Source of the DNA: Planctomycetaceae bacterium
GTDB lineage: Bacteria > Planctomycetota > Planctomycetia > Planctomycetales > Planctomycetaceae
Assembly (NCBI GenBank): GCA_021732415.1
Contig: JAKFVC010000077.1
Coordinates: 47,801 to 111,800 of the forward strand
DNA length: 64,000 nucleotides
Direction of reading: 5' to 3'
Shown here in pieces: positions 8,086 through 16,530 of the stretch (the stretch's first letter is position 1; the number at the start of each line of letters is the position of its first letter). The notes beneath the pieces were generated by a model. That model was given only the letters and a program-made list of their open reading frames with translations, was not told where the DNA came from and did no database searches. Both the position numbers and the translations under genes were made by a program.

Positions 8086-8475
8086 TTAGGCGGCCAGCTT
8101 GTTGCGGACGAAATTCACCAGGGTCTGCACGGTGGTCAGATCCTTGATGGTCTCGATCTTGGGATTCTTCGCCAGCTTGTCAGCGTCGAAATGCGGCGCC
8201 TTGGCCTTCAGTTCGGCGATGCCTTCGGGAGTGACCAAACCGTCCTTCACGAAACCTGAGTCCGGGCTGAACAGGGCGTCCGGCAGGAATTCGCTCCGGC
8301 TGATCTTGACCGTGAAGGCCTTTTCCAGGCGGAAGAATATGTCCAGAAAATCGATCGACTCAGCGCCCAAATCGCCTTCGAGAGTCGCTGTCGGAGTGAC
8401 TTCATCGTCGTCGACCCCGAGTGCATCCACCAACACGCCCTGTACCTTCTCGAAGATTTCTGCGTCAGACAACAT
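8086..8475 (-). CDS. Acyl carrier protein, long variant
   Basis: 129 residues. The first 60 form a standard ACP core with the phosphopantetheine-accepting Ser40 in LGAESIDFLDIFFRLE. An insertion of about 45 residues (SEFLPDALFSPDSGFVKDG..., roughly 60-105) then precedes the final helix TVQTLVNFVRNKLAA. Housekeeping ACP is about 78 residues, so this is an enlarged, probably dedicated carrier for the neighbouring FabF, FabG and FabZ-like enzymes. ATG 8475 is preceded by the minus-strand AGGAGGCATGCGGG. Confidence 0.83.
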   Translation of the reverse strand: MLSDAEIFEKVQGVLVDALGVDDDEVTPTATLEGDLGAESIDFLDIFFRLEKAFTVKISRSEFLPDALFSPDSGFVKDGLVTPEGIAELKAKAPHFDADKLAKNPKIETIKDLTTVQTLVNFVRNKLAA

Positions 8476-8840
8476 CCCGCATGCCTCCTGATGTCGGACT
8501 GAAAGATCTGCTCAAGCAGTCTCAAATCCGCATCGTGTGAGTTACTCGTCACCCAAGCCTAATTGCCAAACATCCGGCCCGACGAGCTGGCCGAAGTTGG
8601 CGAACACAACACTACCCTCACGTAAACCGCAGCGCGGCCGGCGAAACCGGTCCCACACTGGCTGGACACTTTTCATTTCACGCCCCTGAGAAGCGGGTCC
8701 CCACCCATCCTCACGACCGTATCGATTGAAGTGTCTGTAAGTCTTTTCGGGATTGTGCCCGATTTTTCTTTGGCAGACTATCCCGTTTTGTATCAGTTAG
8801 GCTCAATGAAATCGGTTCAGATTACCCAGGATACCCAACA
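8476..8840. other. Intergenic region within the FAS-like cluster, no gene recognised
   Basis: About 365 bases between the ACP start and the repeat behind fabG. No convincing frame with a ribosome-binding site. A small hairpin CGGGATTGTGCCCG (about 8750-8764) with a following ATTTTT is visible on the plus strand. It may hold an internal promoter for ACP, fabZ and fabF. Confidence 0.4.
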
Positions 8841-8902
8841 TAGCCCGACTCTCTGAGTCGGGTGTATTAGCCGCAATCACCCGACTCAGAGAGTCGGGCT
8901 AC
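8841..8902. repeat. REP pair, GTAGCCCGACTC family
   Basis: TAGCCCGACTCTCTGAGTCG at 8841 is repeated as its exact inverse ending CTAC at 8902, with a spacer of about 16 bases. It ends three bases before the fabG stop codon on the minus strand. Confidence 0.85.
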
Positions 8903-8905
8903 GAA

Positions 8906-9658
8906 CTACATCCCACCCAACGTCAAGCCACCATCCACTTTAAGAACCTGCCCGGTGATATACGACGCGTCATCCGTCGCCAAGAACAACACTGCCGCAG
9001 CAATGTCTTCCGGCTTACCGAAACGACGACACGGTATAGCATCCTTGATCTTATCCGATGCTGCGTTTCGCACGGCGGTCGTCATATCTGTTTCGATGAA
9101 GCCCGGAGCCACCGCGTTGACGGTGATCCCGCGTCGGGCCACTTCCGTCGCCAGACATCGCGTCAGGCCTTCAATGCCACCCTTGCTGGCAGCATAGTTA
9201 ACCTGGCCCGCGTTGCCGAATTCGGAGGCGACGCTCGACATATTAATGATGCGTCCCTTGCGGGCAGACATCATCGGTCGGATCACCGCGTGGCAGTAAT
9301 TGTAGACGCTGGTCAGGTTCGTCTGAATGACGTCATTCCAGGCAGTCTCATCCATCATCGCCAGCAGGCTGTCGCGAATGATCCCGGCATTATTGACCAG
9401 AATATCCACCTGTCCCCACGCCGCGATCACCTTTTCCACAACAGCATCCGCTTCGGCACGGCTCTTCACGTCGGCCTTGTAAGCGGTGGCCACTCGCTGG
9501 TCCAATTCAAGGTCCTTAACGAGCTGGTTGGCGACGTCGTCACTCGAGGTGTAGACGAACGCAACCTTGGCCCCTTCGCGAGCCAGCGCCCAGACGACAG
9601 CCTTGCCAATTCCACGCGTTCCACCGGTTACCAGTGCGGTTTTCCCAGCCAATTTCAT
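8906..9658 (-). CDS. fabG: 3-oxoacyl-ACP reductase (FabG-like)
   Basis: 250 residues, the standard length of a classical SDR. The NADP(H)-binding loop is VTGGTRGIGKAV (about 10-21) and NNAG is at 89-92. The catalytic set is Ser142 (SSVASEFGNAGQ), Tyr155 and Lys159 (NYAASKGG). It reduces 3-oxoacyl-ACP in the elongation cycle. The upstream dehydratase gene ends 30 bases before its ATG, indicating cotranscription. Arg/Lys at the start of the Rossmann loop support NADPH preference (family knowledge). Confidence 0.9.
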   Translation of the reverse strand: MKLAGKTALVTGGTRGIGKAVVWALAREGAKVAFVYTSSDDVANQLVKDLELDQRVATAYKADVKSRAEADAVVEKVIAAWGQVDILVNNAGIIRDSLLAMMDETAWNDVIQTNLTSVYNYCHAVIRPMMSARKGRIINMSSVASEFGNAGQVNYAASKGGIEGLTRCLATEVARRGITVNAVAPGFIETDMTTAVRNAASDKIKDAIPCRRFGKPEDIAAAVLFLATDDASYITGQVLKVDGGLTLGGM

Positions 9659-9688
9659 CTTTAAAACATCCTTCGTGATGATGCGGGT

Positions 9689-10180
9689 CTACGATGCGAC
9701 AGCGGCTTTGGGCTCCGACCACAGCAGGCCGAAGAGTTCTTTTAATTTGCGAATTTCATACTCGTCAACGTGAGCCAGTTCCGGGTTCTTATCCACCAGA
9801 TTGAACCGTTCGAGGGTCAACTTGGCGCTCACCGCGGTCCCACCGTTGACGGTCCCATTCCCCTGAATCGTGCAGAGATTGCCGTCCCACTTTTGAATTT
9901 CGACTGTCAGATTTAAGGTATTGCCGGGCGCCACGAAGTTGTTGAACTTCACCGCCCGAGCCTGCTTCAGCAACACATTGCTGAAAGCAAAGTTATCGTT
10001 ATGACGCATCAACCAGGCCCCGGATTGCACCAGCGCCTCGATCATCAACACGCCGGGGAGGACCGGAAAACCAGGAAAGTGATCGACGAGGTACTCTTCG
10101 GCGAGGCTCAAATTCTTGATCGCCGTCAGAGATTTGCCTTTTTCCAGGCTCGTGATTCGATCTACCAAGCAAAACCGCAT
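9689..10180 (-). CDS. 3-hydroxyacyl-ACP dehydratase, FabZ-like (second)
   Basis: 163 residues with a hot-dog fold carrying the FabZ-type catalytic His34 and Glu48 in DHFPGFPVLPGVLMIEALVQ. It resembles the dehydratase at 7344-7853 in the first 50 residues but diverges afterwards and has an extra C-terminal helix (EYEIRKLKELFGLLWSE). Start ATG 10180 aligns with the other paralogue (MRFCLVDRIT). It is the first gene of the operon, so the promoter should lie in 10181-10628. Two dehydratases in one operon suggest different chain lengths or an isomerase role for one of them (inference). Confidence 0.83.
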   Translation of the reverse strand: MRFCLVDRITSLEKGKSLTAIKNLSLAEEYLVDHFPGFPVLPGVLMIEALVQSGAWLMRHNDNFAFSNVLLKQARAVKFNNFVAPGNTLNLTVEIQKWDGNLCTIQGNGTVNGGTAVSAKLTLERFNLVDKNPELAHVDEYEIRKLKELFGLLWSEPKAAVAS

Positions 10181-10628
10181 ACTTGAAAACCTCCCGGATT
10201 CCCTTCCCCAGTCACGCCAGACCGAGACTCGGTCCTCCTGACACAGTCCAGGCAACTCATATCGGACGCGACCCGCCTACTTCTATAGGCGGAGCAGCAG
10301 ATCGCAAGATCCAGGTCACCGACTGAGGCTCGGGCGGAAAGAGGCAATATAGTGGGGGGGAAAAACTCAGGCAAGCCCTGCGTTCTATGGGAGATTCTCG
10401 CGGCAATGTCTGTTTCTACCTCACGCGCAAGCGGTTGCCGATCCATCATTTGTAGAACGAATGGCAAATGAGTTTCAGCTCAAGACAAGCCTCGAACGTA
10501 AAATATTATTGTAAATACACTTAGACCGGACACCGAGAGGTCCAAATCAGGAACAGCTTGCGGAATCCCGAAAGCGCAGGAAATCAATCGCGGGACGCAA
10601 CTAATTTCGTAGATGGGTACTCAATCGC
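10181..10628. other. Intergenic region upstream of the FAS-like operon
   Basis: About 450 bases with no supported gene. A small perfect hairpin, CCGCCTA...TAGGCGG (10274-10293), lies in it. It should contain the promoter of the minus-strand operon and the 3' end of the hydrolase transcript. No operator was recognised. Confidence 0.4.
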
Positions 10629-11480
10629 CTAGAGCGATTCCAGAAATCCGACGACTTGACGCAGCAGAGCGTCAGTCTGAGCCCAGTGAATGAGGTGCGG
10701 CGAGTTCGGAAAACGGACCCGAGTGCAGTCCGGCAAAGTGGCGGTTAAGGACGCCGCATCTAAGTCCGTCAGCATACCACCACAAGCAGAATCTGCCTGC
10801 AGAAGTAGAACCGGGCAAGTGACCCGCTTCACGATCGACTCGCGGTCAAACCCCACCAACCACGTTCCATCCAAAATCGGAGTCAGGACTTGAGGGGCCA
10901 TCTGCGTCAAACACTGGGCCGTGAACCTCAACGAGGTCATGTCGCGAGCATCCCCCAGGCGAGTGGTCGGACCTCGCCCGGGGATGCCGATCGGAATTTC
11001 GGCCAACTCCTTGGCCACCTCTTGAACCGGTCGTTTATGACCGGCAAACCGGACCAGGCCAGAGAAAAAACTGTAGAGCGGAGTCTCGCGGATCGGGGTC
11101 CCCATGGAATCGAAAGGGGGATCCTCCAGGACCACGGCGGACACCATTTCGGGCAGTTCGGCAGCCGTCGCCAAGGCGACCATCGCTCCCAGCGAGTGCC
11201 CATACAGCACGCCCGGTCGATTAAATTCCGACCGGACAAAACCGCAGGCATCCTCGACGTAATCGGAGACGCGGTACCCAGAACCGCCATCGGAAAGCCC
11301 GTGTCCGCGTGCATCCCACGCCATGATTTGCCAACGCATCGACAACTGTGGCAGGACTGGCAGGAAGCTTTGCCAACGACGAGTCACCCCATGCAGCAAC
11401 GCCAGCGGCGGCCCGTTCTCCGGGCCGGAAACGCTCGAGAGCCTCAATCGCTTCAGGGTGACTCGCTGCTCGCTGAACAT
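10629..11480 (-). CDS. Alpha/beta-fold hydrolase
   Basis: 283 residues. Oxyanion segment LLHGVTRRW (about 28-36), then AWDARGHGLSD. The nucleophile is Ser96 in GHSLGAM. The acid residue is probably in LLLQADSACGG (about 229), and the His in NSPHLIHWAQ (about 263). There is no signal peptide, so it is cytosolic. Substrate unknown; sequence style is of the esterase/haloperoxidase-like group. The gene follows the oxidoreductase at 11575-13128 on the same strand, with a REP pair between them. Confidence 0.82.
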   Translation of the reverse strand: MFSEQRVTLKRLRLSSVSGPENGPPLALLHGVTRRWQSFLPVLPQLSMRWQIMAWDARGHGLSDGGSGYRVSDYVEDACGFVRSEFNRPGVLYGHSLGAMVALATAAELPEMVSAVVLEDPPFDSMGTPIRETPLYSFFSGLVRFAGHKRPVQEVAKELAEIPIGIPGRGPTTRLGDARDMTSLRFTAQCLTQMAPQVLTPILDGTWLVGFDRESIVKRVTCPVLLLQADSACGGMLTDLDAASLTATLPDCTRVRFPNSPHLIHWAQTDALLRQVVGFLESL

Positions 11481-11517
11481 CGGAAGGACTCAGGAATTCT
11501 TTGACGCGAAGAGCAAC

Positions 11518-11578
11518 GTAGAAGAATTCGTAAGAATTCGTCCGGTAACTCGGCGGAACTCTTACGAGATTCCGCTAC
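11518..11578. repeat. REP pair, GTAGAAGAATTCGTAAG family
   Basis: GTAGAAGAATTCGTAAGAAT at 11518 is answered by GAACTCTTACGAGATTCCGC plus TAC ending at 11578. It is the closest relative of the element at 7261-7347. On the minus strand its GTAG head supplies the TAG stop (11575-11577) of the Gfo/Idh-type gene. Confidence 0.8.
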
Positions 11579-13128
11579 GCCTTACCGGTTACCTGCGGAT
11601 CGGTCTCGGGAACTTCATCGCTCTTGGGATCGAACCAGGATTCCTTGAACTCAATCCGCTTCTTGTGCTTCATGGCGAGATTCGCGGTCAACGCCATGAT
11701 GGCATCTCCCATCGCGTGCGTGCCGTTGCAACGCAGCCCGCCCTTTTCTCGCGATTCAAAATTGTTCTCACGAATGCAGTAGCAGAAGTGCTCCATCTCT
11801 TCGGTGTAGCCGCGGCTGACGGGCTTACCGACCGCCCCTGCAGCCAATGACGAAGCGACCGACGGGGCATTGGTGTCGGCCGTTTTCATGGCCGGGCCGC
11901 CCCCCTTGGTGTCCACCGTCAAGCGTGCTCCCGATCCGCCACCCGCTCCAGGATCTTTCGATCCCGGTTCTGCTTCCTTATAGAGCATCACTGTCTGCTC
12001 CAGTTCGACGATCATCGTGCCCCGGCTGCCATAGAGCGTTTCGCCGTACGGTTCCAGGCGGTTCGTGTTGATCGACGAATACGTCACGACGACGATGTCG
12101 TTCTTGTCTTCCTCATAATGCGGGCCGGGGAATTCCACGGTGACATAGACATGGTCGTCGATTTCGCGCGGGTCGCTCTGCTTGTCCGGCGTCCCGACTC
12201 CCTTGACCCCGTAGAAATTCTTGCCGCCATAGCCTTGAATAGACAGTGGATGCTTCTTGCCCAGGAAAATGCTGCACGCGTCGAGCTGATGGCTGCCCAG
12301 TTCGGCCATCAAACCGCCGCCGGTCTTATTGAACAGACGCCATTTCACCAGCTGATCGACCGAATCAAAACCCCATTCCTTGAGTTCCGACGGCGACTTA
12401 AACGCGGCCAGATCTTCCGGCTTGACCTTGGGATTCCAGCCATCCGTTCCGGGAAAGCTGTTGTTGCGATGCCATGAAGCGCGGATGAACTTGATGTCCC
12501 CCAGCAAGCCACCCTGCACGAGTTCGTTCGCATTCTCGTACAACACGCTGTAGTGGCGTTGATGTCCCACAGCGAGCAGCTTCTTCGCGGCTTCAGCTTC
12601 GCGGATCATCTTCTTGCAATCGGTGATGTTCTGGGCCATCAGCTTTTCGCACAGCACATGCTTGCCTTCTTTCAGGCAATCAATAGTGATCTGGGCATGC
12701 ACGTTGAGCGGCACCGCAATCACCACGGCTTCGATCTCCGGGTGATTCTTCAACATTTCCTTGTGATTGGCGTACGTCTTGATCTTCGCACAGGCTTCTG
12801 CGCCCAGCTTATTACGCAGGCCGACGCGGTTAGCGTTGCCGTCTCCATCAAAGGCACGCTTGAGGTTCGACGGCCGCAGGTCGGCAATCGCGACGATGTC
12901 CATGTACGCTGGCGGATGCTGAGTCAGCAAGACGCTGCCTTCGTCACCAGTCCCGATGAAGCCCACCTTGACCGGTGCGCCGTTCAGCTCTTTATAGCCG
13001 AAGTACAACGCCCCCAAACCGGGCACCGCCGCGGCCGTCCCCTTCAGGAACGCACGGCGATTCAAACTCGCAACCGCTTCGTGATAGTTATCCTGACCGA
13101 TCTTCTTATCTTCGGGAGACAAATTCAT
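11575..13128 (-). CDS. Gfo/Idh/MocA-family oxidoreductase with Tat-type leader
   Basis: 517 residues. The leader contains [21 protein letters not shown], a twin-arginine motif followed by a hydrophobic stretch, so export by Tat is likely. The Rossmann segment is [24 protein letters not shown] carries the family Lys, and [15 protein letters not shown] is the usual C-terminal-domain helix. Such proteins are abundant in planctomycetes and often act on sugars or inositols, or are of unknown role. The stop codon lies in a REP head. A three-REP array (13142-13267) separates it from the DoxX-like gene upstream. Confidence 0.85.
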   Translation of the reverse strand: MNLSPEDKKIGQDNYHEAVASLNRRAFLKGTAAAVPGLGALYFGYKELNGAPVKVGFIGTGDEGSVLLTQHPPAYMDIVAIADLRPSNLKRAFDGDGNANRVGLRNKLGAEACAKIKTYANHKEMLKNHPEIEAVVIAVPLNVHAQITIDCLKEGKHVLCEKLMAQNITDCKKMIREAEAAKKLLAVGHQRHYSVLYENANELVQGGLLGDIKFIRASWHRNNSFPGTDGWNPKVKPEDLAAFKSPSELKEWGFDSVDQLVKWRLFNKTGGGLMAELGSHQLDACSIFLGKKHPLSIQGYGGKNFYGVKGVGTPDKQSDPREIDDHVYVTVEFPGPHYEEDKNDIVVVTYSSINTNRLEPYGETLYGSRGTMIVELEQTVMLYKEAEPGSKDPGAGGGSGARLTVDTKGGGPAMKTADTNAPSVASSLAAGAVGKPVSRGYTEEMEHFCYCIRENNFESREKGGLRCNGTHAMGDAIMALTANLAMKHKKRIEFKESWFDPKSDEVPETDPQVTGKA

Positions 13129-13141
13129 AGAGCACCTCGTT

Positions 13142-13267
13142 GCCCGACTCTCAAAGCCGGGAGCTTGTTAATCGTAGCCCGACTCTCTGAGTCGGGTGTT
13201 GTAGCCTGACTCTCTGAGTCGGGAACTGATCAGCGTAAGAATTGCCCGACTCTCTGAGTCAGGCTAC
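13142..13267. repeat. Array of REPs, GTAGCCCGACTC family
   Basis: Four copies of the CCGACTC...GAGTCGG palindrome occur in 126 bases: the first is degenerate, the next two are direct copies with GTAG heads, and the last is inverted and ends GGCTAC. It fills the gap between the DoxX-like and Gfo/Idh genes. Confidence 0.85.
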
Positions 13268-13274
13268 ACTGCGG

Positions 13275-14288
13275 TCAATCCGTCTTACCGCGTAATACAA
13301 ATCGATGGATCAAGGCATCCAACCCAAACCATCTGCCACTGGGCAAACTGGCCAAGGCCAAGCAGGCCATAATCTCAATAAAGTTCTTATTCACAATGAA
13401 GCTATGTTCGGGACCAGGAGCCTCAGGCACACCGGGCCACGGCGGAACAACCAGATAGAACATCAGCAACATCCAGGCAGCCCCCAATGCGGCCGTGCGG
13501 CTGAACAATCCCACCATCAGGCAGAAGCCCAAAATTGTCAGTCCCCAGATCGTTTGCCAATTCACCGAATCGATTTTTGATGTCGGCTGCGGCGACGGCC
13601 CACGGGCAATCTGCTCCAGATTCAACAGCTTCGTCGCGGACAGTTGCAGTTCTGCCGTCAATGCATCGATGGGGCCGGTCAACTCTTTCCGCTTGGCTTC
13701 CAGATCGGCCCACAGCTTGTCGAGATGATTCTGTTGGAAGTCGACTCTGACTTCCTTCAGCTTGGCCTCGTACTTGGTGACCATCGCCTTGTAGAGGTCA
13801 ATCTCGCCGTCACGCTTATAGTCGACCGTCCCCTTGTACTTCTCGTTCACCACTCCGACCCACTCGGGGTTGCTGAGTGTTGTCTTCAGCTTGGCGACCG
13901 ATTCGTCGACCAATTTGTTTAGCCGGGCCTTCTGGTTCGCGTCCAGCGTCGGATAGTGCAACTCAAACAACTGCCGCCACGCCTGCCAGCGTTTCTGCAC
14001 GGCATCAGCATTGAGCTTTTTTAGGTCATAAGGGTCATCGACCATGTTCCGGAACGTCGAACGGAACGGTCCCTTGGCGTTCTTCAAATAACCCGCGGCC
14101 GTCCACGGATCGGTCCCATGGGCGGCGTGCTGTTTCCAGAGCCCCTCATAGAGGAACTGCCAGCCGATGGAGAGACGCAATACGACCAGAAACACAATGG
14201 CCGCCATCGATAGCCGGCGAACATCAGTTGGAGAACAACACGCCACGGGTGGCTCCCAAAAAACAGCGACCGACCGCATCGACCCCAC
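13275..14288 (-). CDS. DoxX-like membrane protein with long extracytoplasmic insert
   Basis: 337 residues from a GTG at 14288; ATG 14279 or ATG 14207 are alternative starts, the last giving 310 residues. The first membrane helix (MAAIVFLVVLRLSIGWQFLYEG) matches DoxX helix 1. A soluble segment of about 185 residues rich in Lys, Glu and Leu, probably helical or coiled coil, then interrupts the fold. The remaining helices follow (TIWGLTILGFCLMVGLFSR; AALGAAWMLLMFYLVVPP; NFIEIMACLALASLP). DoxX relatives are linked to quinone or thiosulfate/redox functions. The insert is not part of ordinary DoxX proteins as I know them. The ApbE gene lies directly upstream (27-base gap). Confidence 0.7.
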   Translation of the reverse strand: MGSMRSVAVFWEPPVACCSPTDVRRLSMAAIVFLVVLRLSIGWQFLYEGLWKQHAAHGTDPWTAAGYLKNAKGPFRSTFRNMVDDPYDLKKLNADAVQKRWQAWRQLFELHYPTLDANQKARLNKLVDESVAKLKTTLSNPEWVGVVNEKYKGTVDYKRDGEIDLYKAMVTKYEAKLKEVRVDFQQNHLDKLWADLEAKRKELTGPIDALTAELQLSATKLLNLEQIARGPSPQPTSKIDSVNWQTIWGLTILGFCLMVGLFSRTAALGAAWMLLMFYLVVPPWPGVPEAPGPEHSFIVNKNFIEIMACLALASLPSGRWFGLDALIHRFVLRGKTD

Positions 14289-14315
14289 TCATGCGGGCCG
14301 CCGGTCAGGTCGAAT

Positions 14316-15425
14316 TCACGATGTAAAATCCAGATGACTCACATCCTCGCCCAAAAACAACTCGTTCGCCGGCAGACCGCAATTGACGATCCGCAAACGC
14401 TGTCCGGGTTGAGGGGCGGGGATTAACAGTGCCTTAATCTCTGGATGATTATGGCAGTACGCCCGAGCGTTTTCGACCCCGATTACAAAAAACGCCGTAG
14501 AAAGGGCTTCGGCAATCGTGGCCGTCGGAGCCAGCACCGTCACCGACGCCAACCCGTCCGCCGGCCAACCGGTTCGCGGGTCCAGAATGTGCCCATACCG
14601 CTTCCCTTCCAGCCGGAAGTACTGAATATTCGAGCCACTCGTCGATAACCCCGCATTCACCAGCAGAATTGTGGCGAGCGTTTTGTCTGGAAACAGCGGA
14701 TTGGAAATCCCGATCGGCCAACCAAGATAGCGGTCATGCGGCCCCCGAGCCAGCAAGCTGCTCTTCCCCCCATGCAGCAGAAACTCCGCAACACCTTGCT
14801 CAACCATGAGTTCCGCAGCACGATCCAGGGCATACCCCTTGCCGATCGATCCTAAGTTGAATTCCATTCCAGCCGTCGGAAACCGGATTGCCCGCCGTTC
14901 CGGATCGAACTGAACCCGCGAAATCCCACTTCGTTGCTGCGAGTCCAGGATCTCGTCGGTCGTGGGTAACCGGTACTCAGACTTACAGCGCCGCCACAGA
15001 GCGATCAGCGGACCCGTGGTGATATCGAATCCTCCCGCAGTCGCCTCTGACATCTGCCGCGCGAGCATCAGCAACTCAAACAGTCGCGGTTCGACCTCCA
15101 CCCACTCTTCAGCAGCCTGCGTGTTCAACCGGGATACTTCCGACTCCGTCCGATAGACGCTTAACTGATCTTCGAGCTCATCAATTAGGTCCAACGCCAT
15201 CCCCGCGGCATCCAGCCGCGTCGCAGGTCCAGGATTGAGAATGACGTCAAAATCACAGGCCATCGCCTGCTTGCCGAGCCGTACGGTAGGACCACATTCC
15301 GGCGGTTTGTTGAGCTGTTCGGCGTCTTCCAGACTGTCCGCAAGAATCCCGCCAGCCTCGGCAAGCTGCTGTTGCAGAGCCTTTCCCGAAAGGAAGTCGC
15401 GGCGATTGGGTGGGACAGGATCCAT
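14316..15425 (-). CDS. apbE: ApbE-family FAD:protein FMN transferase
   Basis: 369 residues. The N terminus has NRRDFLSGKAL, a Tat-like motif with a weak hydrophobic stretch. ApbE signatures: EVSRLNTQA, FDITTGPLIALWRRC, FNLGSIGKGYALDRAAELM, FLLHGGKSS, GLSTSGSNIQ and HILDPRTGWPA, the last carrying the Asp/Thr metal and FAD-binding residues. ApbE covalently attaches FMN to Ser/Thr of Nqr, Rnf and other flavoproteins in the periplasm. No flavoprotein target is adjacent. The next gene downstream is the DoxX-like one, possibly cotranscribed. Confidence 0.87.
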   Translation of the reverse strand: MDPVPPNRRDFLSGKALQQQLAEAGGILADSLEDAEQLNKPPECGPTVRLGKQAMACDFDVILNPGPATRLDAAGMALDLIDELEDQLSVYRTESEVSRLNTQAAEEWVEVEPRLFELLMLARQMSEATAGGFDITTGPLIALWRRCKSEYRLPTTDEILDSQQRSGISRVQFDPERRAIRFPTAGMEFNLGSIGKGYALDRAAELMVEQGVAEFLLHGGKSSLLARGPHDRYLGWPIGISNPLFPDKTLATILLVNAGLSTSGSNIQYFRLEGKRYGHILDPRTGWPADGLASVTVLAPTATIAEALSTAFFVIGVENARAYCHNHPEIKALLIPAPQPGQRLRIVNCGLPANELFLGEDVSHLDFTS

Positions 15426-15430
15426 GATTT

Positions 15431-15671
15431 GGACTGCGGCGATTCATCGCCGCTTTCTATGCGAATGAGACGTTCAATGAGGGCACACGCTGCAGTTTAC
15501 CAATAGACAGGTGAGCCGGGTGCCGTGGGGCCCCGGACAATTGGATTATCGGGATAACATGCGGCCCGGGACCTTACGACACCCGGCTCACCTAGTCGAT
15601 TTGCTTCATTCCATCTTGTGGTATTTGAGAGTATTCCCAAATTAGAAAGCGGCGATGAATCGCCGCAGTCC
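15431..15671. repeat. Nested inverted repeat, two families
   Basis: The outer arms GGACTGCGGCGATTCATCGC at 15431 and their exact inverse at about 15645-15671 enclose a second pair, AGGTGAGCCGGGTG (15509) and CACCCGGCTCACCT (to 15594). A lone half of the inner family occurs at 31319-31345. The element fills the space between the eutC and apbE genes. Confidence 0.8.
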
Positions 15672-15702
15672 AAATTTCAGAACGCCCGACCCCTGATAAA
15701 AA

Positions 15703-16530
15703 CTAGCTCAACAGCTTGGTCAGATTCTCTTTGATCGCAACTCCACTTTGCCCGGACTGCATAATCAACTGCGCGAAATCCAAAATACGTTCCGCAGCTT
15801 GCTGCGGCGGGACTCCGCGCTCGTGAATGTTCGAGATCAGATTCCGTTGAGCATCCGTCTGCCCGAGTCTCGGCTGGTGAGCAAAATACGCAGACAAACT
15901 CTGAGCGGTTGCCAACCCCGGCCGCTCGCCAATCAACAATACAACCACCCGCGGATTCAACAACTCACCGATGTCGTTCAACACACCAACTCGACAATAA
16001 CGGACAAAGAATGGCTGCCCCAGCTTCAGCCCGCGCTCTGCGGCCCCCATAGCAAGGAGCGGCAATAACAGCGGAACTTGCTCGCTGACGGCGGCGGCCG
16101 AGAGCCCGTCGCCAATGACAATTTGTAGATCGGCTGCGGCAGAACAGTGTTGCCGAATCGCTGTAGACGCCTCGGATGAAAGGCGGCGCCCCAAGTCCGG
16201 GCGCATCAGGTATTGCGGCTTGGATGTTGCCTGAGATTGAACCTCAAACAGCTTCCAACGTGCGATGAAATCCGATCCAAAGTCACGTTCCAGATCGATC
16301 TCGGCATGTACCGCATCGAGCGCCGCGGCATGGTCGCGGCGCAATTCGAGTTGTGTCTGCGTCTTGTACCCGACTCCTGCACGGCCTTGAAAAATCCTCG
16401 CCGGCGTGCGATTCCGAACGGCTTCCAACCACGCAGATGAAAACGGTTCGAGACCCGATTCTCGAATGAGGTCTCCTGACACCGGGCCCTCATTCGCGGG
16501 AGACTGGTCAGAGTTGGTGGGCGTACTCAT
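15703..16530 (-). CDS. eutC: Ethanolamine ammonia-lyase small subunit
   Basis: 275 residues matching EutC: TPARIFQGRAGVGYKTQTQLELRRDHAAALDAVH, DLQIVIGDGLSAAAV, FFVRYCRVGVLNDIG, VVVLLIGERPGLATAQSLSAY, and RNLISNIHERGVPPQQAA. EutBC uses adenosylcobalamin to convert ethanolamine to acetaldehyde and ammonia. Start ATG 16530 overlaps the stop of the upstream permease (ATGA), so the two are coupled. The catalytic large subunit EutB, normally directly upstream of eutC, is not in this window. It may be encoded elsewhere. Confidence 0.88.
   Translation of the reverse strand: MSTPTNSDQSPANEGPVSGDLIRESGLEPFSSAWLEAVRNRTPARIFQGRAGVGYKTQTQLELRRDHAAALDAVHAEIDLERDFGSDFIARWKLFEVQSQATSKPQYLMRPDLGRRLSSEASTAIRQHCSAAADLQIVIGDGLSAAAVSEQVPLLLPLLAMGAAERGLKLGQPFFVRYCRVGVLNDIGELLNPRVVVLLIGERPGLATAQSLSAYFAHQPRLGQTDAQRNLISNIHERGVPPQQAAERILDFAQLIMQSGQSGVAIKENLTKLLS

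Noticed and set aside
13142..13267. Possible CRISPR-like array
   Set aside because: The repeats are palindromic REPs in mixed orientation with unequal spacers and no cas genes.
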